64,000 bases of DNA. Source: an uncultured Oscillospiraceae bacterium (GTDB lineage: Bacteria; Bacillota; Clostridia; Oscillospirales; Oscillospiraceae). The translations under genes were made by a program, and so were the position numbers. The DNA lies in contig CANQXK010000001.1 in the NCBI GenBank assembly GCA_947627715.1, forward strand, positions 62,001 to 126,000, written 5' to 3'. The notes below the pieces were generated by a model that worked only from the letters and a program-made list of their open reading frames with translations, was not told where the DNA came from and searched no databases. This document shows, piece by piece, positions 7,624-15,440 of the stretch (its first letter is position 1; each line of letters begins with the position of its first letter).

Positions 7624-8556
7624 ATGAGCAACAGCCCTCTGGCGAGCATCACCATGATCTCGCCCAATAAGAACAGCCCGCGCACCCACGCCATCGACCG
7701 CATCACCATCCACTGCTTCGTGGGCCAGGTGACCGCCAAGCGCGGCCTGGAAGTATTCCAGCCGACCTCGAAGCAGGCGTCCTGCAACTATGTCGTGGGC
7801 AAGGACGGCGACATCGGCCTCTGCGTAGAGGAGAAAGACCGGAGCTGGTGCAGCTCCAACGCCGCCAACGACCACCGGGCCATCACCATCGAGACGGCCT
7901 GCGACACCACGCACCCCTACACCGTCACCGCCAAAGCCTACGCCGCCCTCGTGGATCTGTGCGAGGACATCTGCCGGAGGAACGGCAAGACCAAGCTCAT
8001 CTGGCTCGGAGACAAGGCCAAGACCCTGGCCTATACCCCCGCGCCTGGGGAGATGGTGATGACCGTCCACTGCTGGTTCGCCAACAAAGCCTGCCCCGGC
8101 AAGTACCTCCTCGACCGGCACCCGGAGATCGCCGCCGAGGTCACCCGCCGCCTGGGGAGCGCCCCGGCCCCGGCTCCGACGCCCGACCCCGGCACCTCCC
8201 ACCTCTACCGGGTGCGGAAAGCCTGGACGGATAGCAAGTCCCAGATCGGAGCCTTCAAGGTGCTGGACAACGCCAAGGCCCTGGCAGACAAAAACCCCGG
8301 CTTCGCCGTTTTCGACGAGACCGGGAAACAGGTCTACCCGGAGGCGGCCCCCGCCACCCCGTACAGGGTACAGGTCACCATCAGCGACCTCTACATCAGA
8401 AGCGAACCCCGCATGGGGAGCGCCGCCAAGGGCTTCATCGCCCCCGGCATCTACACCATCATCGAGGAGCGCCCCGGAGACGGCAGCGCCTCCGGCTGGG
8501 GCAAACTCAAGAGCGGAGCCGGGTGGATCGCCCTCGACTACGCCCGCAAGCTCTAA
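7624..8556 (+). CDS. Endolysin: N-acetylmuramoyl-L-alanine amidase (Amidase_2) with SH3b domain
   Basis: A 310-residue lysin. Residues about 15-180 match the Amidase_2 fold: zinc ligands are His in ITIHCF, His in MTVHCWF, and Cys in NKACPGKYL. These cut the bond between N-acetylmuramate and L-Ala in peptidoglycan. A Pro-rich linker (PAPAPTPDPG, about 180-192) leads to a SPOR-like segment (YRVRKAWTDSKSQIGAFKV, about 196-215) and then an SH3-type wall-binding domain (about 250-310). There is no signal peptide, so it needs the nearby holin. AAAGGAGGAGG precedes the ATG. Confidence 0.9.
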   Translation: MSNSPLASITMISPNKNSPRTHAIDRITIHCFVGQVTAKRGLEVFQPTSKQASCNYVVGKDGDIGLCVEEKDRSWCSSNAANDHRAITIETACDTTHPYTVTAKAYAALVDLCEDICRRNGKTKLIWLGDKAKTLAYTPAPGEMVMTVHCWFANKACPGKYLLDRHPEIAAEVTRRLGSAPAPAPTPDPGTSHLYRVRKAWTDSKSQIGAFKVLDNAKALADKNPGFAVFDETGKQVYPEAAPATPYRVQVTISDLYIRSEPRMGSAAKGFIAPGIYTIIEERPGDGSASGWGKLKSGAGWIALDYARKL

Positions 8557-8575
8557 AGGAAAGGAGGGGAACACA

Positions 8576-8776
8576 ATGGTCAGAGATTGGAAGAAGTGGC
8601 TCAAAGCCGCAGGCATCCGCGCCCTCAAAACCGTAGCACAGACCGCCGTGGCCACCATCGGCACATCCGTCGTGATGTCCGAGGTCAACTGGGCGATGGT
8701 CGCATCTGCCAGCGTCCTGGCGGGCATCCTTAGCCTGCTCACCAGCCTCGCCGGTCTGCCGGAGTTGGAGGAGTAA
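8576..8776 (+). CDS. Phage holin (r1t/small class)
   Basis: A 66-residue protein with a basic, amphipathic N-terminus (VRDWKKWLKAAGIRALKT) and two hydrophobic segments, about 21-37 and 40-60, ending in an acidic tail. This matches short holins of the r1t-like class that open the membrane to let the endolysin out. It lies 20 nt after the endolysin with a strong GGAAAGGAGGGG ribosome site, and a terminator follows at once, so it closes the late operon. The order endolysin then holin is the reverse of the common one. Confidence 0.82.
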   Translation: MVRDWKKWLKAAGIRALKTVAQTAVATIGTSVVMSEVNWAMVASASVLAGILSLLTSLAGLPELEE

Positions 8777-8788
8777 GGAAGCAAAGCG

Positions 8789-8820
8789 AAAGGCCGGAGG
8801 CATCAGCCCCCGGCCTTTTC
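8789..8820 (+). terminator. Rho-independent terminator of the phage late operon
   Basis: A GC-rich hairpin, AAAGGCCGG pairing with CCGGCCTTTT, with a short loop, directly follows the holin stop codon and ends in a T-run. It marks the end of the late transcript. Confidence 0.85.
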
Positions 8821-8898
8821 ACTATTTGCGAAAGTGACCGCCGCCATCAGCAACCCCTCAAAGAAGTACACCGAGCAACGGTTCAAATTCGCGCCATT
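8821..8898. other. Prophage/chromosome junction region (probable att side)
   Basis: This is a short non-coding stretch between the phage terminator and the 3' end of tRNA-Leu. Phages with tyrosine integrases commonly insert into the 3' end of tRNA genes, and the tRNA's 3' end points toward the phage here. The att core would then overlap about 8899-8935. The other att copy and the integrase are outside the window, so the exact core cannot be defined. Confidence 0.45.
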
Positions 8899-8986
8899 TG
8901 GTGCGCGAGGCGGGACTTGAACCCGCACGTGCGTAATGCACACTAGAACCTGAATCTAGCGAGTCTGCCAATTCCACCACTCGCGC
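8899..8986 (-). tRNA. tRNA-Leu (anticodon CAG)
   Basis: Read on the - strand the gene starts GCGCGAG (8986) and ends CTCGCGC plus ACCA (8899), giving a full 7-bp acceptor stem and an encoded CCA end. The D-arm has the TGGTGGAATTGGCAGAC pattern of tRNA-Leu. The anticodon stem CTAGA/TCTAG encloses TTCAGGT, giving anticodon CAG, which reads CUG. A variable arm follows (GTGTGCATTACGCAC), as expected for a class II tRNA. The T-loop GGGTTCAAGTCCC is standard. The gene is intact even though it borders the prophage. Confidence 0.95.
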
Positions 8987-8996
8987 GTGCTTGAGT

Positions 8997-9025
8997 ATCA
9001 TAGCACAGTTTTTTTGACCTGTCAA
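8997..9025 (-). promoter_or_regulatory. Promoter of tRNA-Leu
   Basis: On the - strand, TTGACA (9025-9020) and TATGAT (9002-8997) are separated by 17 bp, close to the sigma-A consensus. The -10 ends 10 nt before the tRNA 5' end. It is on the chromosomal side of the tRNA. Confidence 0.85.
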
Positions 9026-9104
9026 GGTGTTTTTTTGATTTTTTCCCAGAGGGCGCGCAGGGGAGGGGGATCATGATTTTTTCGCTGTATTTGCAGGCGC
9101 GGTA

Positions 9105-9133
9105 TTGTAGTTGCAGGCATTCTGTGATATGAT
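9105..9133 (+). promoter_or_regulatory. Possible promoter of the lipoprotein gene
   Basis: TTGTAG (9105-9110) and TATGAT (9128-9133) with 17-bp spacing lie 30 nt before the lipoprotein ATG. The -35 is imperfect, so this is a moderate match. Confidence 0.5.
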
Positions 9134-9163
9134 ATGACCATATTTGATAAGGGGGAACACGAG

Positions 9164-9898
9164 ATGAAAAAACTCGCGGCCGTACTGTTGACTGTTGCGA
9201 TGACGCTGTCTCTGGCCGCCTGCGGCGGCTCCGATGGAAGGAATGGGACCGGCTATTCCGACACCGCCCGCGGCAGTTATTCTTCCTCAGGCGGCTATTC
9301 CGCGGTAGACGAAGAAGAGAAGGGGAGTGGCGGCGCGGCTCCGCGCGAGGAATCCGACGACAGGGCGTGGCTGCCCGACCCCTGTACGGCCCTCAATGTC
9401 AGCGGCGAATACGTAGAGACCGATATTGGCGACTCAGGCGAATCCTACGATATGTACACGTATGATTTCTCCGCCGACTATGAAACGGTAGCCCATTTTA
9501 TTGTCACCTACACGGAGGCTTTGAAAGCGATGGGCTACACATCCAAAAAACTCAAACAGACCGGGAACTCGGTGTGGTATCAGCAGTATACATACGGCAG
9601 TAATACCGGCGCGGAGCTGGGGGTCTTCGTATCCAGCGGCGCGGAAGAGATCACAGGCGGCGGGGTCGGAGAGTGGAGGGTCGTATATGCCGTCCCGGAG
9701 TGCTACTGCTTTATTCCCGGAAACGGCGCGCCGGGCGTCTCAGGCGGCAATACCATCTGCGTGGGCTGCCACGGGAGCGGAAGGTGTGCCGGCTGTGGAG
9801 GTTTGGGCAGCGCCAACTACGGCGACGGATATGAGACGTGCGTGATATGCGACGGAAACGGGATCTGCAACATATGCGACGGCGAAGGCTCGTATTGA
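9164..9898 (+). CDS. Lipoprotein with C-terminal DnaJ-like CxxC zinc motif repeats
   Basis: A 244-residue protein. It starts at ATG 9164 (AAGGGGG upstream), giving MKKLAAVLLTVAMTLSLAAC, a clear lipoprotein signal with lipobox LAAC. A longer start at 9134 would bury the signal. Residues about 20-60 are Ser/Gly/Glu-rich linker. The centre has no family I know. The last 45 residues contain CVGCHGSG, CAGCGGLG, CVICDGNG and CNICDGEG, four CxxCxGxG-type repeats like the zinc-binding domain of DnaJ. The protein should be anchored outside the membrane, where such a domain is unusual. It is alone in its transcript. Function unknown. Confidence 0.85.
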   Translation: MKKLAAVLLTVAMTLSLAACGGSDGRNGTGYSDTARGSYSSSGGYSAVDEEEKGSGGAAPREESDDRAWLPDPCTALNVSGEYVETDIGDSGESYDMYTYDFSADYETVAHFIVTYTEALKAMGYTSKKLKQTGNSVWYQQYTYGSNTGAELGVFVSSGAEEITGGGVGEWRVVYAVPECYCFIPGNGAPGVSGGNTICVGCHGSGRCAGCGGLGSANYGDGYETCVICDGNGICNICDGEGSY

Positions 9899-9972
9899 GG
9901 GGGCCTGGGAAGGCTGTCGCCTTACACCTGCCGAGATAAAGTTTCAATTTCAGGAGACAGGGGGCGTGAGGT

Positions 9973-10620
9973 TTGATACGGGCGTTTCTTTTTGATTTTG
10001 ACTACACCCTGGGGGACACCACCCAGGGGATCCTGACGTGCATCGGCTACGCCCTGGAGAAGCTGGGATTCCCGCCAGCGGACCGGGAGGCGGCGCGGCG
10101 GACCATCGGGCTTTCGCTCCCCGCCGCCCTTGAACGGCTCACGGGCTGCGCCCAGGAGGCCGCGGGCAGGGAGTTTTCGCGGCTCTTTATGGAGAAGGCC
10201 GACGAGGTGATGGTGGCCTCCGCCGCGCTCTACCCTGAGACGCTGCCGCTGCTCACGGCGCTGAAGGCCGGGGGGAGCGCCACGGCCATTGTGACCACGA
10301 AGGCCAGATTCCGCATCGAGGGGATCCTGGATAAGTACGGGGCGGGGGAGCTGGTGGACGTTATCGTGGGGTCCGACACGGTGAGCCGGGAGAAGCCGGA
10401 CCCGGAGGCGCTGAATACGGCGCTGGCGCTGATGCATATTCCCGCCGCCGAGGCCATATACATAGGGGACAATACGGTGGACGCCGCCTGCGCCCGGAGC
10501 GCCGGGGTGGCCTTTGCGGGCGTTCTCACCGGCACCACCGCAAGGCGGGAGCTTGAGGAATATCCGCATCTTTTCATTGCCCGCGATCTGGGGCAGCTGA
10601 GGCGGATGCTGGCGGTATAG
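9973..10620 (+). CDS. HAD-superfamily hydrolase (phosphoglycolate phosphatase-like)
   Basis: A 215-residue HAD phosphatase. Motif I is FDFDYTLGDT, with nucleophile Asp8 and general acid Asp10. A helical cap follows (about 20-85). Motif II is the Thr in AIVTTKA, motif III is Lys in SREKPDPEA, and motif IV is YIGDNTVD. Size and cap type fit phosphoglycolate phosphatase/pyrophosphatase-like enzymes; the substrate cannot be told. The start is TTG at 9973, the codon that gives the canonical N-terminus, with GTGAGG upstream. The CDF transporter gene starts 15 nt after the stop, so they share a transcript. Confidence 0.85.
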   Translation: MIRAFLFDFDYTLGDTTQGILTCIGYALEKLGFPPADREAARRTIGLSLPAALERLTGCAQEAAGREFSRLFMEKADEVMVASAALYPETLPLLTALKAGGSATAIVTTKARFRIEGILDKYGAGELVDVIVGSDTVSREKPDPEALNTALALMHIPAAEAIYIGDNTVDAACARSAGVAFAGVLTGTTARRELEEYPHLFIARDLGQLRRMLAV

Positions 10621-10635
10621 GAGGGGGAGCGCGGT

Positions 10636-11739
10636 ATGGAGCGCGGGAAGGCCATTGTACGGGTCTCCGTCATTGGCATTGCGGTAAATCTCATATTGGT
10701 GGGCTTTAAAGCGGCGGTGGGCTTTGTGTCCGGGTCGGTGGCCATCATCATGGACGCCCTCAACAACCTGACGGACGCGCTGTCGTCGGTGATCACCATT
10801 GCCGGGACGCGGATCGCTAATAAGGGGCCGGACAAAAAGCACCCCTACGGGCACGGGCAGGTGGAATACGTGACCAGCGTTACCATCGCCGTGATCATCC
10901 TCATCGCGGGGCTGACCGCCTTTTTTGAGTCCGTAAAGAAGATCATAACGCCTCAGGCCGCCACTTACACCGCGGCGTCCCTGGTGATCATCGCCGTGTC
11001 CGTGGCGGGGAAGCTGGCGCTGGGGCGGTATGTGAAGGGGCAGGGAAAGAGGCTCAACTCCGAAGCCCTCCTGGGGTCCGGGACGGACGCCATGATGGAC
11101 GCGCTGGTCTCCCTGTCCACGCTTTTGGCGGCGCTGGCGTCCATGATCTGGCACGTGAACCCGGAGGGGTGGCTGGGCGCGGCCATCGCGGTGATCATGC
11201 TCAAGTCGGGGGTGGAGCTTCTGATGACGAGCCTGGGGGAGATCATCGGCGCGCGCATCGACAGCGAGACCTCCGGGAAGCTGAAGGCGTTCATCTGCCG
11301 CTATCCCGGCGTGCTGGGGGCCTATGACCTGACGCTCCATCGGTACGGGCCTGAGAAGATCATCGGCTCTGTCCATGTGGAGGTCCCGGACGACATGACG
11401 GCCAGGGAGATCCACAACCTCACCCGGCACATCTCCGAGGACGTGTTCAACAGCTTCGGCATCCTGCTGACCATCGGCATCTACGCCTCCAACACGTCGA
11501 ACAGCGAATTTTCCGCCATGAAGGACGAGCTGCGGGGGCTTATCGTGCGATACCCGGACGTTTTGCAGATGCACGGGTTTTATGTGGACACGGAGAGAGG
11601 GCTTGTGACCTTCGACCTCATCATTGATTTCAAGTGCGCCCGGAAGGAGACGATCCGGGACGAGCTTATCGCGGAGATGAAAAAGCGGCACCCGGAGTAC
11701 AGCTTCGCCGTGGTGCTGGACAGCGACATCAGCGATTGA
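10636..11739 (+). CDS. Cation diffusion facilitator transporter, possibly Mn-type
   Basis: A 367-residue CDF exporter with six membrane segments in the first 200 residues and a cytoplasmic C-terminal domain. The signature around KKHPYGHGQVEYV (about 67-79) is typical of the family. The metal-site positions read N43xxxD47 in TM2 and D151xxxD155 in TM5, not the His/Asp pairs of zinc transporters; Asn/Asp and Asp/Asp pairs are seen in manganese-type CDFs. It would export Mn2+ or a similar metal using the proton gradient. It follows the HAD gene and precedes the thioesterase gene by 40 nt. Confidence 0.9.
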   Translation: MERGKAIVRVSVIGIAVNLILVGFKAAVGFVSGSVAIIMDALNNLTDALSSVITIAGTRIANKGPDKKHPYGHGQVEYVTSVTIAVIILIAGLTAFFESVKKIITPQAATYTAASLVIIAVSVAGKLALGRYVKGQGKRLNSEALLGSGTDAMMDALVSLSTLLAALASMIWHVNPEGWLGAAIAVIMLKSGVELLMTSLGEIIGARIDSETSGKLKAFICRYPGVLGAYDLTLHRYGPEKIIGSVHVEVPDDMTAREIHNLTRHISEDVFNSFGILLTIGIYASNTSNSEFSAMKDELRGLIVRYPDVLQMHGFYVDTERGLVTFDLIIDFKCARKETIRDELIAEMKKRHPEYSFAVVLDSDISD

Positions 11740-11779
11740 GCGCGCAGACGAGCAGAAGAATAAAGAGCGGAGGCGCGGT

Positions 11780-12199
11780 ATGAGGACATATCTGCGGACG
11801 GTAAATTACTACGAGACGGACAAGATGGGGGTGGTGCACCACTCCAACTATATCCGCTATTTTGAGGAGGCCCGGACGGCATTCATGGAGCAGGCGGGCT
11901 ACCCTTATGAGCGGCTGGAGCGGGAGGGGATCATGAGTCCCGTCATCGCGGTGAGCTGCGACTACAAAAAGCCGGTGCGCTACCGGGAGACGGTGGCCAT
12001 CGACGTCCACCTTGTGAAGATGACCAAGTTTCGCTGCGCGTTCCGCTACGAGGTGAGGGACGCCGGGAGCGGGGAGCTTCGCGCCACGGGGACGAGCCAG
12101 CACTGCTACCTGGACGGACAGGGCGGGATCGTGAATATGGAGAAGACCAACCCCGCGTTTTTGGAGACCTTCAGAGCCGAGTGCGAGGAGGAACCATAA
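11780..12199 (+). CDS. Acyl-CoA thioesterase, hotdog fold (YbgC/4HBT-like)
   Basis: A 139-residue single hotdog-domain protein. YYETDKMGVVHHSNYIRYFEEAR (residues about 9-31) is the signature of the 4-hydroxybenzoyl-CoA thioesterase/YbgC family, with the catalytic Asp in ETDKMG. It hydrolyses acyl-CoA thioesters; the acyl group is not predictable. It is the last gene before a strong terminator at 12224 and follows the CDF gene closely. Confidence 0.87.
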   Translation: MRTYLRTVNYYETDKMGVVHHSNYIRYFEEARTAFMEQAGYPYERLEREGIMSPVIAVSCDYKKPVRYRETVAIDVHLVKMTKFRCAFRYEVRDAGSGELRATGTSQHCYLDGQGGIVNMEKTNPAFLETFRAECEEEP

Positions 12200-12219
12200 G
12201 GCGACGCGGTTCCATTAAA

Positions 12220-12264
12220 AAAGCCCTTCACGAAAGGCGGCCGCCTCTCGTGAAGGGTCTTTTA
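12220..12264. terminator. Bidirectional terminator
   Basis: AAAAAGCCCTTCACGA pairs with TCGTGAAGGGTCTTTT across a small GC loop. A-run before and T-run after suit it to stop both the + strand thioesterase transcript and the converging - strand lipoprotein transcript. Confidence 0.9.
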
Positions 12265-12271
12265 TTTTGTG

Positions 12272-12688
12272 TTACCGTCCGGCGGAGGCGCTGCTGCCGC
12301 CCGCCTCGCCGTTTGCGCTGGAGGAGCCGGCGCCCGTCCCGCCGTTGGAGCCGGTGGTCCGTCCGCCCATGCCGGCGGAGCCTGTGGCGCCGCCGGTCGT
12401 CCCGGTCCCGTTGGTCCCGGCGCCGTTGGAGCCGGTTCCATTCATCCCGGCGCCATTCGTCCCGGTTCCGCTGCCGTTGGTCCCGCCGCCGGTGATGTCG
12501 TTGACGCCGTCCCGGATGCCGTCGCCCACGTCGTCCATCATGTCTCCGATGCCGTCGCCGATGCCGTCCAGGCCGTCGCCGATGACGCCGTCTTTGGTGT
12601 TGTCGCTCCTGTCGGCGTCGGAATTGCCGCAGGAAACCAGGGTGAGGGCAAACACAAGCGCCAACGCGATATATACGATTTTTTTCAT
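12272..12688 (-). CDS. Small Gly/Asn/Thr-rich lipoprotein
   Basis: A 138-residue protein with a lipoprotein signal (MKKIVYIALALVFALTLVSC, lipobox LVSC). Residues about 21-65 contain Asp/Gly repeats of the type DGIGDG. Residues about 67-120 are a low-complexity GTNG/GAG/GSNG stretch. No enzymatic domain is visible. GAGGAG-type ribosome site precedes the ATG. Many spore-forming Clostridia carry such small Asp/Gly-rich lipoproteins, with unknown roles. It converges with the thioesterase operon. Confidence 0.75.
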   Translation of the reverse strand: MKKIVYIALALVFALTLVSCGNSDADRSDNTKDGVIGDGLDGIGDGIGDMMDDVGDGIRDGVNDITGGGTNGSGTGTNGAGMNGTGSNGAGTNGTGTTGGATGSAGMGGRTTGSNGGTGAGSSSANGEAGGSSASAGR

Positions 12689-12997
12689 AGTTCCTCCTTC
12701 TCAGGTCTCAGACCGTGAATTCGATTGCGAGCCTATTATTTGCTATGCCGCGCCGTTTGATACCGCCGGGAGGGGCATCCCAGGATTTACATACTCTTGA
12801 GAACGGACCCTCTTTTGGAAAAATGCGGCTGGCGCGGCTCCGGCGGGGCGGTGTTTTGGTGTTAATCTGCACAAAATATGAAAGACGACGCGCACATAAA
12901 ATTCATATTCATATGAAAATAGCTTTGCACACTTGCCAAAATGCAGGATTGAGCATATAATGACTGTAAAATCAATGAAGAGATTGGAGAATCCGTC
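12689..12997. other. Divergent intergenic region
   Basis: A 309-bp region between two divergently transcribed genes. It has an AT-rich core at about 12880-12965, a 10-bp palindrome TTCATATGAA at 12908-12917 just upstream of the + promoter, and a promoter at 12933-12961. I see no gene or structured RNA in it. Confidence 0.5.
12933..12961 (+). promoter_or_regulatory. Promoter of the aminotransferase gene
   Basis: TTGCCA (12933-12938), 17-bp spacer, TATAAT (12956-12961). The start codon is 36 nt further on with AGATTGGAGAA as ribosome site. Confidence 0.8.
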
Positions 12998-14197
12998 ATG
13001 AAAAGCCTTTCCGCCGCCGCCTCCGCCATCAAACCCTCCGCCACCCTCGCCATCAATGCGCTCAGCCAGGAGTTGAAGGCGCAGGGGGTGGACGTGGTGA
13101 GCTTCGGAGCCGGCGAGACCGATTTTTTCACCCCGGACCACATCAAGGCCGCCGGCATCGCCGCCATCGAGGGGAACAAGTCCTACTACACCGCCTCCTC
13201 CGGCATCGCGCCTCTCAAGAAGGCCATCTGCGGCTATCTTGAGAAGAATTTCGGCGTACACTACGAAAACAAAAACATCTGCGTCACCTCCGGGGCCAAG
13301 CACGTGCTGTACATCGCCATGCGCGTGATGCTCAACCCCGGCGACGAGGTCATTCTCCCCGCGCCCTACTGGGTCACGTATGAGGAGGCCATCCGTATGT
13401 GCGGCGCGGTGCCTGTGATCTTAAAGACCGACGAGTCCACGCGTTTTAAGATAAGCCCTGAGCAGCTGGCTTCCGCCGTGACGGACAGGACCAAGTGCGT
13501 CATTCTCACAAATCCCTCCAACCCCACGGGGATGCTCTACTCGGAGGAGGAGATGAGGGCGCTTGCCAGGGTCATTGTGGAAAACGACCTCTACCTCATC
13601 GACGACGAGATCTACGCCACCCTGGTGTACGAGGGGAAGTTCGTCTCCGCCGCCGCTATCGACCCGGAGCTTTATAAGCGCACCGTGGTGGTGAACGGGG
13701 TCTCCAAGACCTTCGCCATGACCGGCTGGCGGATCGGCTTTGCGGCGGGACCTGCCGAGATCATCAAGCTCATGGACACCTATCTCAGCCACTCCACCGG
13801 CAACGCCAGCAACATCGCCCAGTACGCCTCGGTGGCCGCCTACGACGGGGATCAGACCTGCGTGGAGGCGATGCGGGCGGAGTTTGCCAAACGCCGGGAG
13901 TACTTTGTAAAGCGGGTGGAGGCCATGGACAAGGTGAGCTGCCTTCCCCCCGACGGGGCGTTTTACATCTTCATGAACGTGTCCGGGACCTTCGGCACCA
14001 CGCTGTGCGGGGAGGAGATCCACGACTCCTCGGACTTCGCCCAGGCGCTTTTGAAGCACGGCCTTGTGGCCACCGTCCCCGGCGTGGCCTTCGGCTCCAC
14101 CGACCACATCCGCTGGAGCTACGCCACAAGCCTTGAGAACATCAAAAAGGGCCTTGACCGCCTGGAGAAATTCCTGAATAACGAGCCTGTCGCCTGA
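12998..14197 (+). CDS. Class I pyridoxal-phosphate aminotransferase (aspartate aminotransferase-like)
   Basis: A 399-residue fold-type I aminotransferase. The cofactor Lys is K237 in VSKTFAMTGWRIGF. Other markers are the PAPYWVTYEE segment, LTNPSNPTGMLYS (Asn binding the cofactor) and the C-terminal RWSYA with substrate-binding Arg. The I-gamma aspartate aminotransferase/AspC type of Gram-positives fits best; it transfers the amino group between aspartate and 2-oxoglutarate. It is a single-gene transcript with its own promoter and terminator. Confidence 0.9.
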   Translation: MKSLSAAASAIKPSATLAINALSQELKAQGVDVVSFGAGETDFFTPDHIKAAGIAAIEGNKSYYTASSGIAPLKKAICGYLEKNFGVHYENKNICVTSGAKHVLYIAMRVMLNPGDEVILPAPYWVTYEEAIRMCGAVPVILKTDESTRFKISPEQLASAVTDRTKCVILTNPSNPTGMLYSEEEMRALARVIVENDLYLIDDEIYATLVYEGKFVSAAAIDPELYKRTVVVNGVSKTFAMTGWRIGFAAGPAEIIKLMDTYLSHSTGNASNIAQYASVAAYDGDQTCVEAMRAEFAKRREYFVKRVEAMDKVSCLPPDGAFYIFMNVSGTFGTTLCGEEIHDSSDFAQALLKHGLVATVPGVAFGSTDHIRWSYATSLENIKKGLDRLEKFLNNEPVA

Positions 14198-14223
14198 GCG
14201 TGTTGGGACGCTTTTCGCGATCC

Positions 14224-14270
14224 GGGACCGGGGAGACGCCTTATGGAGGCCCCCCGGTCCTTTACTTTTC
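14224..14270 (+). terminator. Terminator after the aminotransferase gene
   Basis: GGACCGGGG pairs with CCCCCGGTCC around a 16-nt loop and is followed by TTTACTTTT. Confidence 0.8.
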
Positions 14271-14311
14271 CGGCGGCCGTCATCCCTTACATTTTTTTCG
14301 CATTTTACTAC

Positions 14312-14339
14312 TTGAATTGACGGAATGATATGGTATAAT
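14312..14339 (+). promoter_or_regulatory. Promoter of fba
   Basis: TTGAAT (14312-14317), 16-bp spacer and TATAAT (14334-14339), with a TGG extension directly before the -10. It lies 44 nt before the aldolase ATG. Confidence 0.8.
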
Positions 14340-14382
14340 GATTTTGACGTACCCCAAAATTCTTACACAGGAGTGACATGAT

Positions 14383-15351
14383 ATGCCGTTAGTAACCACC
14401 ACCGAAATGTTCAAAAAAGCCTATGACGGCGGATATGCCGTGGGCGCATTCAACGTCAACAACATGGAGATCGTCCAGGGCATCACCGAGGCCGCCAGGG
14501 AACAGCGCGCGCCGCTGATCCTCCAGGTCTCCAAGGGCGCCCGCGCCTACGCCAACCATACTTACCTTGTCAAGCTGGTGGAGGCCGCCGTTATCGAGTG
14601 CCCGGAGATCCCCATCGCCCTGCACCTGGACCACGGCCCCGATTTTGAGACCTGCAAGTCCTGCATCGACGGCGGCTTCACCTCCGTCATGATCGACGCC
14701 AGCTCCAAGCCCTTTAAGGAGAACATCGAGATCACCCGCAAGGTGGTGGAGTACGCCCACGACCACGGCGTGGTGGTGGAGGCGGAGCTGGGGTCTCTGG
14801 CCGGCGTGGAGGACGAGGTCAACGTCTCCGCCGAGGATTCCAGCTACACCCGCCCGGAGGAGGTGGAGGAGTTCGTCTCCAAGACCGGGTGCGACTCCCT
14901 GGCCATCGCCATCGGCACCAGCCACGGCGCGTATAAGTTCACCGCCGCCCAGTGCACCCGCAACGAGCAGGGCGTTCTTGTGCCGCCTCCGCTGAGGTTC
15001 GACATTCTGGAGGAGGTCTCCCGCCGTCTTCCCGGCTTCCCCATTGTGCTCCACGGCTCCTCCAGCGTCCCCCAGGAGTTTGTGAAGATGATCAACGAAA
15101 ACGGCGGCAAAATGCCCGACGCCGTGGGCATCCCGGAGGAACAGCTCAGGAAGGCCGCCACCCTCTCGGTGTGCAAGATCAACATCGACTCCGACCTCAG
15201 GCTTGCCATGACCGGCTCCATCCGTCAGTATTTCGCGGAGCACCCGGACCATTTCGACCCGCGCCAGTATTTGACCCCCGCCAGGGCCAACATCAAGGCC
15301 ATCGTGACCCACAAGCTCATCGACGTTCTGGGCTGTGCCGGAAAGGCCTGA
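14383..15351 (+). CDS. fba: Fructose-bisphosphate aldolase, class II
   Basis: A 322-residue zinc-dependent aldolase that splits fructose 1,6-bisphosphate into two triose phosphates in glycolysis. Family markers: VGAFNVNNMEIVQGI near the N-terminus, LHLDHGPDFETC (metal His and catalytic Asp, about 85-96), VEAELGSLAGVED (metal Glu), AIGTSHGAYKF (metal His) and VLHGSSSVP (metal/phosphate site). Length is as expected. It has its own promoter and an AGGAGTGA ribosome site, and a terminator-like hairpin follows. Confidence 0.95.
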   Translation: MPLVTTTEMFKKAYDGGYAVGAFNVNNMEIVQGITEAAREQRAPLILQVSKGARAYANHTYLVKLVEAAVIECPEIPIALHLDHGPDFETCKSCIDGGFTSVMIDASSKPFKENIEITRKVVEYAHDHGVVVEAELGSLAGVEDEVNVSAEDSSYTRPEEVEEFVSKTGCDSLAIAIGTSHGAYKFTAAQCTRNEQGVLVPPPLRFDILEEVSRRLPGFPIVLHGSSSVPQEFVKMINENGGKMPDAVGIPEEQLRKAATLSVCKINIDSDLRLAMTGSIRQYFAEHPDHFDPRQYLTPARANIKAIVTHKLIDVLGCAGKA

Positions 15352-15362
15352 AGTGAGACCGC

Positions 15363-15393
15363 GCCGGGGGCGGGGGACCGCCCGCCGGCTTTT
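15363..15393 (+). terminator. Terminator after fba
   Basis: A GC-rich hairpin (GCCGGGGGCGGG pairing with CCGCCCGCCGGC) followed by TTTT. It separates fba from the next gene, though some read-through is possible as no clear promoter is seen before 15441. Confidence 0.65.
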
Positions 15394-15440
15394 GAGAGAG
15401 AACCCCGCTGAGGCGGGAGTGTGCCACAGGTGGTGATACG

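Noticed and set aside
12181-12495. Arg/Ser/Trp-rich + strand frame
   Set aside because: It is antisense to the repeat region of the Gly-rich lipoprotein and crosses the terminator; no ribosome site.
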